Part shown: positions 51,973 to 59,724 of the stretch, piece after piece
Layout: the number at the start of each line of letters is the position of its first letter
Position numbering within the stretch: position 1 is the first letter of the stretch
Assembly (NCBI GenBank): GCA_029209985.1
Contig: JARGNZ010000012.1
Coordinates: 1 to 64,000, forward strand
DNA from: Parvibaculaceae bacterium
GTDB taxonomy: Bacteria > Pseudomonadota > Alphaproteobacteria > Parvibaculales > Parvibaculaceae
DNA: 64,000 nt
Direction of reading: 5' to 3'
Made by a program: the position numbers and the translations under genes
Notes under the pieces: model-generated
Told to the model about the DNA's origin: nothing
The model's database searches: none
Seen by the model: only the letters and a program-made list of their open reading frames with translations

Positions 51973-52812
51973 ATGTCTAAGCGGTTTTTGATTTTAGATG
52001 GATATGATGCGCCCGGCCGGGCTGCATTGGAGCAGGCCCATTGCACACTTGCAGGCTCGCTTTATCTCAACATGCTCACAGCCGCTTTGCCCGATGCTCA
52101 GGCCGATATTTTGCATCCGGCAGATGCGACAACCACAATGCCAAGCGGCGCAGGGCTGGGCGACTATGATGCCGTGCTGTGGACAGGGTCAAGCCTCACC
52201 ATCTATCACACAACCCCGCAAGTGACCCGGCAAGTAGAGCTGGCCCGTGCGGTCTATGAGGCAGGCGTGCCTAGTTTTGGCAGTTGTTGGGCATTGCAAA
52301 TGGCGTCATTGGCTGCTGGTGGGACATGTCGTCTCAATCCAAAGGGGCGCGAGTTCGGTATTGCCCGTAAAATCTCTTTAACCGATGCAGGAAAATCGCA
52401 CGCGCTCTATCGCGGCAAGCCAGCTTGTTTCGATGGCTTTACATCGCACTTTGATGATGTCGAAGCCTTGCCGCACGGCACCCCCGTTTTGGCGAGCAAC
52501 CGGGTGACGGATATTCAGGCGGCAGCGGTGGAAAAAAACGGCACATCTTTTTGGGCGGTACAATATCACCCAGAATATGATTTGAATGAAGTCGCGGGCC
52601 TGACCCGGTTCCGGGCTGAAGGGTTAATCAACGACGGCCATTTTGCAGATCAGGCGGCTCTCGATGTTTTTGTGGCAGAATTGGAAGCCCTGCAGGCCGA
52701 TCCAACACGTAGCGATATCGCGTGGAAATTGGGCATTGATCAAGATGTTCTTGATCCCGCCATGCGTCAACTAGAGTTCCGTAATTGGTTGGACGCTGTT
52801 ATTCTCGTCTGA
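51973..52812 (+). CDS. Class I glutamine amidotransferase-like protein
   Basis: A 279-aa protein with the class I GATase triad: C105 in FGSCWALQMA, H199 and E201 in VQYHPEYD. The synthetase part of GMP synthase is absent. Stand-alone members include gamma-glutamyl amide hydrolases such as PuuD, so it may remove a gamma-glutamyl group from an amine. It has a C-terminal extension of about 70 residues. It is last in the XRE-cupin operon, and its final 42 bp overlap the end of the converging CobW 2 gene. Confidence 0.88.
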   Translation: MSKRFLILDGYDAPGRAALEQAHCTLAGSLYLNMLTAALPDAQADILHPADATTTMPSGAGLGDYDAVLWTGSSLTIYHTTPQVTRQVELARAVYEAGVPSFGSCWALQMASLAAGGTCRLNPKGREFGIARKISLTDAGKSHALYRGKPACFDGFTSHFDDVEALPHGTPVLASNRVTDIQAAAVEKNGTSFWAVQYHPEYDLNEVAGLTRFRAEGLINDGHFADQAALDVFVAELEALQADPTRSDIAWKLGIDQDVLDPAMRQLEFRNWLDAVILV

Positions 52813-53727
52813 TCCTGCCGAAGAGACGCACCATTCAAATTGCGCTGTCAGATGGACATCTGTCGGAAATGGGGACACGCCAATAATCACCAATTCGCTT
52901 GCCGCACGTTCTGGGTTGGCTTTCAAAGGGCGGCAATCAAGACGGTTGCCTGCCAGTTGAATGCTATGGGCGCAGGCATCTCCTGCAAAATAAACAATGC
53001 CTTTGGCGCGGATCACTTCATTGGGGAGGGCTTCCAAAAAGCGCTGTAGCCGTTCCCTGTCCAGAGGTTCCCCGCTTTTTCCCTGCCACGTTGTAAAAGG
53101 CAAGGCGTGCGCATGGGCCGCTGCCGGAAGTGGTGTTTCCCCATGGGTGCCAAAAAGAAGGGGGAGGGGGAGAGAGGCCTGGACTGTTTCTACAATGCGG
53201 GTATCGGGTTTGTAACCGTGCAGAATATCGGCGCACTGCGCAGCTTGGCCAGGCTTGGCAAGGTCCATTTTGTTGAGCACAAAAAGGTCTGCAGCGTTGA
53301 TTTGGCGCTCAATCGTATCCGTAAGTCGAGGGTCGTTGTATTGCTCACAAAAAGCCCCCGCATCGGCCATAACAATGATGCCGTCGAGGCAGAGGTCTTT
53401 ATCAATCTGGGCAAAGTCGGCGAGGCGGGCAGGGTCTGCCACCCCGCTGGCCTCAATCACCACATGATCAAATTGATCTGCCTGCCGCGTAAGGTCGAGC
53501 AGGGTGCTGATAAAACTATCACCAATAGTGCAGCATACGCAGCCATTCGATAGGGTCATGGTTTGCCCATCGTGCTGGTCGATCAAACCCGCATCGATGT
53601 TGATAGAGCCAAAGTCATTGACCACCATGGCATAACGTCGCCGGTTAGGTGCCCGCAGCAAATGGTTGAGCAGGGTGGTTTTGCCGCTGCCCAAAAATCC
53701 ACTTAAAATGGTGACGGGTAATGCCAT
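52771..53727 (-). CDS. CobW/COG0523-family GTPase, putative metallochaperone 2
   Basis: A 318-aa paralogue of the GTPase at 45129. GFLGSGKTT is Walker A, SNGCVCCTIG carries C63-x-C65-C66, LNKMDLAK is the base-recognition motif, and the CobW_C domain ends near 290. Two His-rich spots (PAAAHAHALPF and the tail) could bind metal. It follows amidohydrolase 2 by 43 bp, the same order as the first pair. Its 3' end overlaps that of the convergent amidotransferase gene by 42 bp. Zinc delivery to the amidohydrolase is inferred. Confidence 0.88.
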   Translation of the reverse strand: MALPVTILSGFLGSGKTTLLNHLLRAPNRRRYAMVVNDFGSINIDAGLIDQHDGQTMTLSNGCVCCTIGDSFISTLLDLTRQADQFDHVVIEASGVADPARLADFAQIDKDLCLDGIIVMADAGAFCEQYNDPRLTDTIERQINAADLFVLNKMDLAKPGQAAQCADILHGYKPDTRIVETVQASLPLPLLFGTHGETPLPAAAHAHALPFTTWQGKSGEPLDRERLQRFLEALPNEVIRAKGIVYFAGDACAHSIQLAGNRLDCRPLKANPERAASELVIIGVSPFPTDVHLTAQFEWCVSSAGSDENNSVQPITEL

Positions 53728-53770
53728 GAAATTCTATCGGTCCATTGTGCTGGCTGGGTGTCAGAAAGCA

Positions 53771-55408
53771 TTAGTCTGCATTGGAAAAAATACGTCCACC
53801 AAGTACAGTGCCCCAGACACGTATGTCTTTAAGGCGCTCCGGTCCAAGCTCATAAGGGTCGTCTTCTAACACCGCAAAGTCGGCCCATTTGCCAACTTCA
53901 ATGCTCCCAACTTCTCCATCCATTTTGAGAGACCGCGCCGCCCCCATCGTAATCGTGTAAAGCGCTTCGTCGAGGTCTAAGGTTTCTTCGTCTCCCCCCA
54001 GCACACGGCCCGATGAGGTGGTGCGATTGATGGCGCACCAAGCGGTAAAGAGAGGATCAATAGGCGTGATGGGCGCGTCTGAGTGAATGGCAAGGGGCAC
54101 ACCGTTTTTCAACGCCGCCCCCGCATTGTCAATTTTATTGGCCCGGTCTGGCCCCAGAATAGTGGAATAGTGCAGGTCGCCCCAATAGTAGATGTGATTG
54201 GAGAACAGATTGACGCCAATGCCTAAATCCGCCATGCGATTAAATTGTGCTTCATCGGCCATTTGGCAATGTTGCAATGTGTGGCGGTGGTCGCCCCACG
54301 GGCTGCCGCGTAATACTTCTTCTAAGGCTTCAATCACGGCTTCCGTGGTTTCATTGCCGTTGGTGTGGATATGAAGTTGATGGCCTGCGTCGTGATAGGT
54401 TTTGATGGTGGGCACCAGCGCGGAAGGTTCAATGTACCAAAGGCCATTGGGGTTGCCGTTAAAGTAACCCGGCCATTTAAGGCGCGCGGTGAACCCTTGG
54501 ATTGACCCATCAGCCACTAATTTGACCAACCCAAAACGGGCTTTGTCTGTGCTGCTTTTCTGGGCGGCTTGTACCCGTGCTAGCCCTTCAGCCGGGGGCA
54601 AAAGAGTGCCGCCAAAAGCCGTTACCAAGCGGCACGGATAATCTGGTTTACTGGTTTCTGCCACATAACGGGCGACAGTTTGCTCGTTCAGGTCGCTGTG
54701 CAAATCCGTTACAGTGGTGACACCAGACAGACGGCAGAGGTTGGCAAAGTTACGGAGCGACTGAGAGGACGTGGAGGCCCCCATCATATCAAAGTCGATG
54801 CCTTTGGTTGCTAAATAGATGCCCACCATGCTGGCAAATTCACCGGTTGGCTCGCCGTGCTCATCCTTAAATACAACGTCCAAATTAATAGAGCGATCAA
54901 TTTCAGAGCGGCGCAAGACTTCGCTGTTGGTATTGAGCAGATGTAAGCTTGCGTGCAGCAGCACGATCGGCCGCGTTGTGGAGACACGGTCAAGGTCGCT
55001 GGCTTTGATCCGGGTGCCCCCAAAGAAGATCGGGTCAAAGCCCCAACCCACCAACGGGGTATTCGGATCGGGAAGGGCTGCATCCAGTTCTTTGAGTTTG
55101 TCGATCACCGCCTCTAAGTCGGTCAGCCCTGTATGCGTGGTGCCATCGGGACCTAAGCGATCATAAAAGCCGATATAGGCATGGTCCCAGAGGGCGCCTT
55201 CTAAAATGTGGCTGTGCCCTTCGATCATGCCGGGCATCAAGACTTTGTCGCTAAACTGGGTATCGAGCTGATAGTCACCCCATGCAGAAACTTCTTCCAA
55301 GGTGCCAACAGACAAGACCTTGCCATCCTTCACCGCGACATGCGTGGCAATGGGGCAAGAAGGGTCCATTGTGATGATGGAACGGGCGGCATAAACCGTT
55401 ACTGACAT
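53771..55408 (-). CDS. YtcJ-type amidohydrolase family 3 protein 2
   Basis: A 545-aa amidohydrolase. MIEGHSHILE holds the first metal pair (H65, H67), LVKLVADGSI the Lys, HIHTNGN and HRHTLQHC the other His ligands, and AIHSDAPI the catalytic Asp. It is clearly related to the 46051 protein, though the two have diverged. GGGAGAG precedes the ATG. Operator B lies 65 bp upstream. It forms a two-gene unit with CobW 2. A slightly different amide or imide substrate of the same pathway is a reasonable guess. Confidence 0.88.
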   Translation of the reverse strand: MSVTVYAARSIITMDPSCPIATHVAVKDGKVLSVGTLEEVSAWGDYQLDTQFSDKVLMPGMIEGHSHILEGALWDHAYIGFYDRLGPDGTTHTGLTDLEAVIDKLKELDAALPDPNTPLVGWGFDPIFFGGTRIKASDLDRVSTTRPIVLLHASLHLLNTNSEVLRRSEIDRSINLDVVFKDEHGEPTGEFASMVGIYLATKGIDFDMMGASTSSQSLRNFANLCRLSGVTTVTDLHSDLNEQTVARYVAETSKPDYPCRLVTAFGGTLLPPAEGLARVQAAQKSSTDKARFGLVKLVADGSIQGFTARLKWPGYFNGNPNGLWYIEPSALVPTIKTYHDAGHQLHIHTNGNETTEAVIEALEEVLRGSPWGDHRHTLQHCQMADEAQFNRMADLGIGVNLFSNHIYYWGDLHYSTILGPDRANKIDNAGAALKNGVPLAIHSDAPITPIDPLFTAWCAINRTTSSGRVLGGDEETLDLDEALYTITMGAARSLKMDGEVGSIEVGKWADFAVLEDDPYELGPERLKDIRVWGTVLGGRIFSNAD

Positions 55409-55472
55409 GGTGCTCTCCCTAAATGATGATGGGGGCAGAGTGCCATGAGGGGCAGGAGGGGTCGAGGGTATT

Positions 55473-55499
55473 TATGAAAAAATACTACATATTTTCATA
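55473..55499. promoter_or_regulatory. 27-bp inverted repeat operator B (shared motif)
   Basis: TATGAAAA, an 11-bp spacer, and TTTTCATA (extendable to TTATGAAAA...TTTTCATAA, 55472-55500) lie upstream of amidohydrolase 2. Arm length, spacing and core are the same as in operator A at 47786, and ATAC occurs in both spacers. Confidence 0.7.
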
Positions 55500-55512
55500 A
55501 GCAAAGGGCGGG

Positions 55513-55552
55513 TGTGATGCCCAACCGCTCTCACGAACGGCGGGGCATCACA
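55513..55552 (-). terminator. Terminator of the DUF2855 gene
   Basis: TGTGATGCCC (55513-55522) and GGGCATCACA (55543-55552) pair over 10 bp, with an inner CCG/CGG, just after the DUF2855 stop codon. It separates that gene from operator B. Confidence 0.65.
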
Positions 55553-55556
55553 TGTA

Positions 55557-56651
55557 TTATTTGTGGAGCGTGAAGATCATGCCTTGGTCTGGGCGTGCCT
55601 GACCTTCGACAATTTGCAGCCATGCCTCTCGAAGAGTATCGACGCCGCTCAAATTGTTGATGCTCAAACCGGTCTTGGCGACATCCAGAAAAGCTGCCCA
55701 TGCTTCTGCATAGCGTGCTTGAAAACCTGAGCCTCCCCATTCTTTCAGGCGTTTGCTGGCTTGGTCTGGGGCAAAGAAGACAGTGGGTTTTGGCCCGTCA
55801 AGGTCTGCCAACCAGCCTGATTGATCCCAATGCGAGCTGCCCACAATGCAATCATACGTCAGATTTTCACCAAAGTGATCGTGCACAGATTTGCGTTGCG
55901 CCGAGCTACCGGAAAAATCCACATAGAAGGATTTGGACGTGGCGTCCAGCTGGGTGATGTCGTCATAGCTTACAACTTGGTCGTAGCAACCGAGCGCTTT
56001 TACAAAATCAATATTGCCGGGGGAGGTCAGCCCCACCACTTTGCACGTCGCCCCATGGTTCTTTTTAAGCAGGAAGGCCATGCCGAACGCTGTTTTGCTG
56101 GAGGCGCTTGAAATCACAACCTGCTCACCGCCGAAGAAGCCATTGTCCGCAATGTAATCATCCAACAAAAAGGAGGTCATAAAGAGCGGGCGCAAAAGGG
56201 CTTGAAGGTCTTCTTGATCTTCACGGTAGCCTGCATCATTGCTGGTGCGGATATATTGGTTATAGACCGTATGCAATTTAAGGCGGTGGTCCATCTCGTC
56301 GATGAATTGGCTCGGTGTGATTTGACCCGGCTTAGCCACAAGGTGCGTGGTCATGGGATAGTAGCCGTAAAAGCGTTCGCCAACTTTTACCTCAGGGCAT
56401 TTTGAGGCGACGACATTTGCAAAGCCCCACACAGGTACATTGCCCCAACCCTCTTCAGCTGGAAAATACTGCCAATAGGAAAAACGGTCGCCAACAGCTG
56501 CGTAAGTTACATTATTGGCTGTGAGAGAAAACCGATCCAATGCAAAAAGGATCTCGCCGTCTTTGAGGTCCGCCTCACTCGGCACTGGACTTTCAATAAC
56601 ACGTGTTTCGGTGATGGCGTCTTTACGCACTTGTAGCTGTGTAATCGTCAT
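55557..56651 (-). CDS. DUF2855 family protein
   Basis: A 364-aa protein matching DUF2855: FALDRFSLTANNVTYAAVGD near the N-terminus, then VPVWGFANVVASKCPEV, YGYYPMTTHLV and VVISSASSKTAFGMAFLL. The fold looks like a distant quinone-reductase/MDR relative, but the usual glycine-rich nucleotide motif and the zinc ligands are missing. No activity is known to me. It is a single minus-strand gene between the amidohydrolase 2 unit and the ton operon; a link to the former is not shown. Confidence 0.82.
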   Translation of the reverse strand: MTITQLQVRKDAITETRVIESPVPSEADLKDGEILFALDRFSLTANNVTYAAVGDRFSYWQYFPAEEGWGNVPVWGFANVVASKCPEVKVGERFYGYYPMTTHLVAKPGQITPSQFIDEMDHRLKLHTVYNQYIRTSNDAGYREDQEDLQALLRPLFMTSFLLDDYIADNGFFGGEQVVISSASSKTAFGMAFLLKKNHGATCKVVGLTSPGNIDFVKALGCYDQVVSYDDITQLDATSKSFYVDFSGSSAQRKSVHDHFGENLTYDCIVGSSHWDQSGWLADLDGPKPTVFFAPDQASKRLKEWGGSGFQARYAEAWAAFLDVAKTGLSINNLSGVDTLREAWLQIVEGQARPDQGMIFTLHK

Positions 56652-57153
56652 GGGGAGCCCTTTGAGTCAATGTCTAATGACGGCAGTATGGCGTGGGTGA
56701 CGCAGGGGTCAATTTCATTTCTTAGTGATCTGATTGTGCAGGAGTGAACACCTGTAGAGGGGGGAGGTCCTGTATTTGGTCGCTATCCTTAAAATGAAAG
56801 GAAACGTCGCGGCAAAATACCGCAAGCCCGTTATTTTGGGTGAAGGGGCCCTGATTTCAGTAGTTTTTAGCATTTGATGCCTTATTGAAGGCTTAGAGAG
56901 GGAAAATAGCTCTTATTGCTATTGTTTCTCAAGTGCATGTTGGTATGTTTGCGTAAATGTTGGGTAGAATTACGGCGACCAATCTCTAAGTTGAGCATTT
57001 GGAATAGGGACCCTCGCTGGGTGTCATTAAGCAGGTGTTCTTCAAGGCACCTATTTTGGCCTCTTGGGGTCTTCTGCCACTTGGGGAAGAAGCAGCGCAT
57101 TGACAAGAGAATGTGGTCTGAGGCGGCGCCGTGAAAAAATGGAATTTTAAGTA
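56652..57153. other. 502-bp non-coding region upstream of exbB
   Basis: Only frames overlapping exbB in antisense occur here and none looks coding. AATAGC (56905-56910) and GCTATT (56918-56923) form an inverted repeat with a 7-bp spacer that could be an operator. No Fur box match was found. The unusual length suggests a long leader or unseen regulatory elements for the ton operon. Confidence 0.4.
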
Positions 57154-58137
57154 ATGAGTGATCAGGTTCAAATGAGTTCGACTGCCCCGCAAAAGGTTGC
57201 ACGGTCGGTTTTATGTGCGTTGGTTCTGTTGTGTTCCGGGAGCGTTGCCGCTGTTGCAGAAGGCCCAACCCCTGCCGCCCAAGCAGAAAGCACCCTTGGC
57301 ATAGACGCTGCTTCCCTTGAAAAAGCGCTGGTACCAGCCAGAGACAGTGAGACCATAGCCGGGGATAGTGAAATTGTTGTCGTTGAAGACGCTGACGCGC
57401 TTCTAATAGAAGAGGCGAGCGGCGCAGACGCCACAGAGCAAACCTTGCCGCACAATTTATCCCCATGGGGCATGTTCATGGGGGCCGACATCGTTGTGAA
57501 ATTGGTCATGTTGTCCCTTGCATTTGCGTCGTTGTTGACGTGGACGATTTGGGCGACAAAAACCCTTGAGATTTCCCGTGCTAAATCACGGTTGGCAAAA
57601 GCCAATACGCGGATTGCGAAGATGGGGTCTTTGGTGGAGGCGGTGAAAGCAATAGCCAATGCAAAAAATGATGTAGGGAACCTCTTGGTGGCCGCTGATT
57701 GGGAAGTACGTCAATCTCTTTCAGATACATTTGACAAAGAAGGGGTGAAGGAACGTGTGATCTCTCACCTTGAACGCTTGGAAGCTGGCAGCGCGCGGCG
57801 CATGTCCTTTGGGACGGGCGTATTGGCAACCATCGGGTCAACTGCCCCATTTGTTGGTTTGTTCGGCACCGTGTGGGGGATCATGAATGCCTTTATCGGC
57901 ATTTCTGAAGCTCAAACCACTAACCTTGCCGTTGTGGCTCCCGGCATTGCTGAAGCATTGTTGGCAACAGCCCTTGGGTTGGTCGCGGCCATTCCAGCCG
58001 TGATGATTTACAATCACTTCTCCCGTCAACTTGCGGCCTACCGCGCCGAGTTGAGTGACGTGTCTGCTATTATTTTCCGTCTTGTCTCGCGCGATTTAGA
58101 CCGTGGGCGGGCCGATTTGTTTAACGCAGCGGAGTAG
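57154..58137 (+). CDS. exbB: TonB-system energiser ExbB
   Basis: A 327-aa ExbB. The N-terminus is a signal-peptide-like helix followed by an acidic periplasmic stretch of about 70 residues (DSETIAGDSEIVVVEDAD), the long ExbB form. The MotA/TolQ core has three TM segments: about 112-132, 215-240 (VLATIGSTAPFVGLFGTVWG) and 258-285 (GIAEALLATALGLVAAIPAV). With ExbD it forms the proton channel that drives TonB. It is the first gene of exbB-exbD-tonB. The ribosome binding site is weak (GGAA, about 9 nt upstream). Confidence 0.92.
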   Translation: MSDQVQMSSTAPQKVARSVLCALVLLCSGSVAAVAEGPTPAAQAESTLGIDAASLEKALVPARDSETIAGDSEIVVVEDADALLIEEASGADATEQTLPHNLSPWGMFMGADIVVKLVMLSLAFASLLTWTIWATKTLEISRAKSRLAKANTRIAKMGSLVEAVKAIANAKNDVGNLLVAADWEVRQSLSDTFDKEGVKERVISHLERLEAGSARRMSFGTGVLATIGSTAPFVGLFGTVWGIMNAFIGISEAQTTNLAVVAPGIAEALLATALGLVAAIPAVMIYNHFSRQLAAYRAELSDVSAIIFRLVSRDLDRGRADLFNAAE

Positions 58138-58141
58138 AACA

Positions 58142-58579
58142 ATGGGTGCACGCTTAAAATCTGGCGACGACATACAAGAGGAAATGTCAGAAATCAACGT
58201 CACACCGTTCATCGATGTGATGCTGGTTTTGCTCATTATTTTTATGGTTGCCGCCCCATTGGCCACCGTGGATATTCCCGTGGACCTGCCTTCCAGTCAG
58301 GCGCAATCACAGCCAAAGCCTGACAAACCTGTCTATCTGACCCTCAAGACTGATTTAACCTTGGCCTTGGGCGATGACTATATTGAGAGTGCTCAACTGG
58401 CGGGCGAATTGGACAAACTGACAAAGGCCAATAAAGAAGAACGAATTTTTTTACGGGCTGACGAAGAGGTGGACTACGGCGACTTGATGGGTGTGATGAA
58501 CCAGCTACGTACGGCGGGTTATCTAAAAATTGCCCTCGTGGGTCTTGATGATTTAGGGGCAAACAAAGCTCAGCCATGA
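58142..58579 (+). CDS. exbD: TonB-system component ExbD
   Basis: About 145 aa. EEMSEINVTPFIDVMLVLLI is the ExbD signature with the TM helix that carries the proton-accepting Asp in FIDVML. The periplasmic domain ends in LMGVMNQLRTAGYLKIALVG. The start at 58142 follows GGAG 7 nt upstream, in the exbB stop region; the open frame at 58103 is inside exbB. It overlaps tonB by ATGA. Confidence 0.92.
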   Translation: MGARLKSGDDIQEEMSEINVTPFIDVMLVLLIIFMVAAPLATVDIPVDLPSSQAQSQPKPDKPVYLTLKTDLTLALGDDYIESAQLAGELDKLTKANKEERIFLRADEEVDYGDLMGVMNQLRTAGYLKIALVGLDDLGANKAQP

Positions 58580-59439
58580 ATATGCAACCCTCTGACATGA
58601 CGCCTCCCGCTTCCCGCCTTGGGACTGCAAGCCCAGCTCATGGGCATGCAAGTTCAGACGTGCGGATTAATGTGGATTTGCCAAAAATTGAGCTTGGTGC
58701 AGCTCGCTGGGTCAAGGGATTGCTTGCGGGTGCCTTGCTTCATGCCGTCGTCATTGGATGCTTTTTCATCACCGTGAATCTCTATCCCGATGTCCATGAG
58801 GTGCCTCCATTGGCCCTCAATATTGACCTCATGCCTATCCAAACATCGCCCGTTGAAAAAGCAGACGATCAACCGCTGGATGTGAAAAAAACAGACTTCG
58901 TGCCAACCCCTGTGGAGCCGGAACCGGAGCCGGAAGAGGTTGAAGAGCCAATACCGGAAGTTAAGCCAGAAGTTGTTTTGCCCAAGCCGGTAAAAAAGAA
59001 AAAGAAAAAAGTCACCAAAAAGGTGGTCTTGAAGAAGCCTGTGGAGCAACGCCCACCGGAAAAAGAACGTCGCACTGCGGCCGCTCCCGTACAATCTGAG
59101 AAGGTCGAGAGCGCCGCTCAGCAAATAGGGGTATCTGCTGAGGTTCTGGCCGCCAAAGCCAGTTGGCAAAATGTGCTCCGAAGTTATTTGGAAAGCCGGA
59201 AGCGCTATCCATCTAACGCCCGCCGCCGTCATCAAGAGGGGATCGTCTCGGTATCCTTTTCTGTAGATCGCCAAGGTAAAGTCACCCGGGTGGCACTAGA
59301 AAAGTCCTCAGACCATAGATTGTTGGATGAGCACATCCTTACTTTGCTCAAACGCGCCTCGCCGTTACCAGCACCTCCAGCCGATGTGGAGGGAAATTCG
59401 TTTCCTTTCGTGCTGGCATTTGCGTTCTATATCAAATAG
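58576..59439 (+). CDS. tonB: TonB energy-transducing protein
   Basis: A 287-aa TonB. The TM anchor is at about 46-70 (WVKGLLAGALLHAVVIGCFF). A Pro/Glu then Lys-rich spacer at about 110-165 (EPEPEPEEVEEPIPEVKPE, KKKKKKVTKK) spans the periplasm, and a C-terminal TonB domain (about 195-287) has YPSNARRRHQEGIVSVSF and the usual C-terminal strand. It should energise the three TonB receptors in this window. It is translationally coupled to exbD. Confidence 0.92.
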   Translation: MNMQPSDMTPPASRLGTASPAHGHASSDVRINVDLPKIELGAARWVKGLLAGALLHAVVIGCFFITVNLYPDVHEVPPLALNIDLMPIQTSPVEKADDQPLDVKKTDFVPTPVEPEPEPEEVEEPIPEVKPEVVLPKPVKKKKKKVTKKVVLKKPVEQRPPEKERRTAAAPVQSEKVESAAQQIGVSAEVLAAKASWQNVLRSYLESRKRYPSNARRRHQEGIVSVSFSVDRQGKVTRVALEKSSDHRLLDEHILTLLKRASPLPAPPADVEGNSFPFVLAFAFYIK

Positions 59440-59724
59440 ATAGTGACTCCTGACAGGCTCATTTCGGCGGTTTCCCCGAAAGACTATTGTTGCGGCTCGT
59501 CCCATACCCCATATATCAGCTAGGCTGATCGAAGGTTTCGCAACATAATAACATTTCTTACTATTTCCGTATGTACTGCAAAATTTAGCGACGGAATGCG
59601 AGATGTGATGCGTTGAATGAGGATGGGCAAGGCGGCGGGCAGGGTGATGCTTGAATTTTGCCGCGATAGTGTAAAAAAATTAAGGTACATTCTGGCGCAG
59701 TGGACGGCGAGAGAATGGGATAAT
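59440..59724. other. Intergenic region before the RND efflux operon
   Basis: 285 bp. It contains short inverted repeats, for example ATCAGC/GCTGAT at about 59516-59530, which may end the ton operon, and AT-rich DNA for the efflux promoter. No regulator gene for the efflux operon is present. Confidence 0.35.

Noticed and set aside
56882-57466. 194-aa minus-strand frame overlapping the start of exbB
   Set aside because: It is Arg/Gln/Leu-rich, antisense to clear exbB coding sequence for over half its length, and matches no family.
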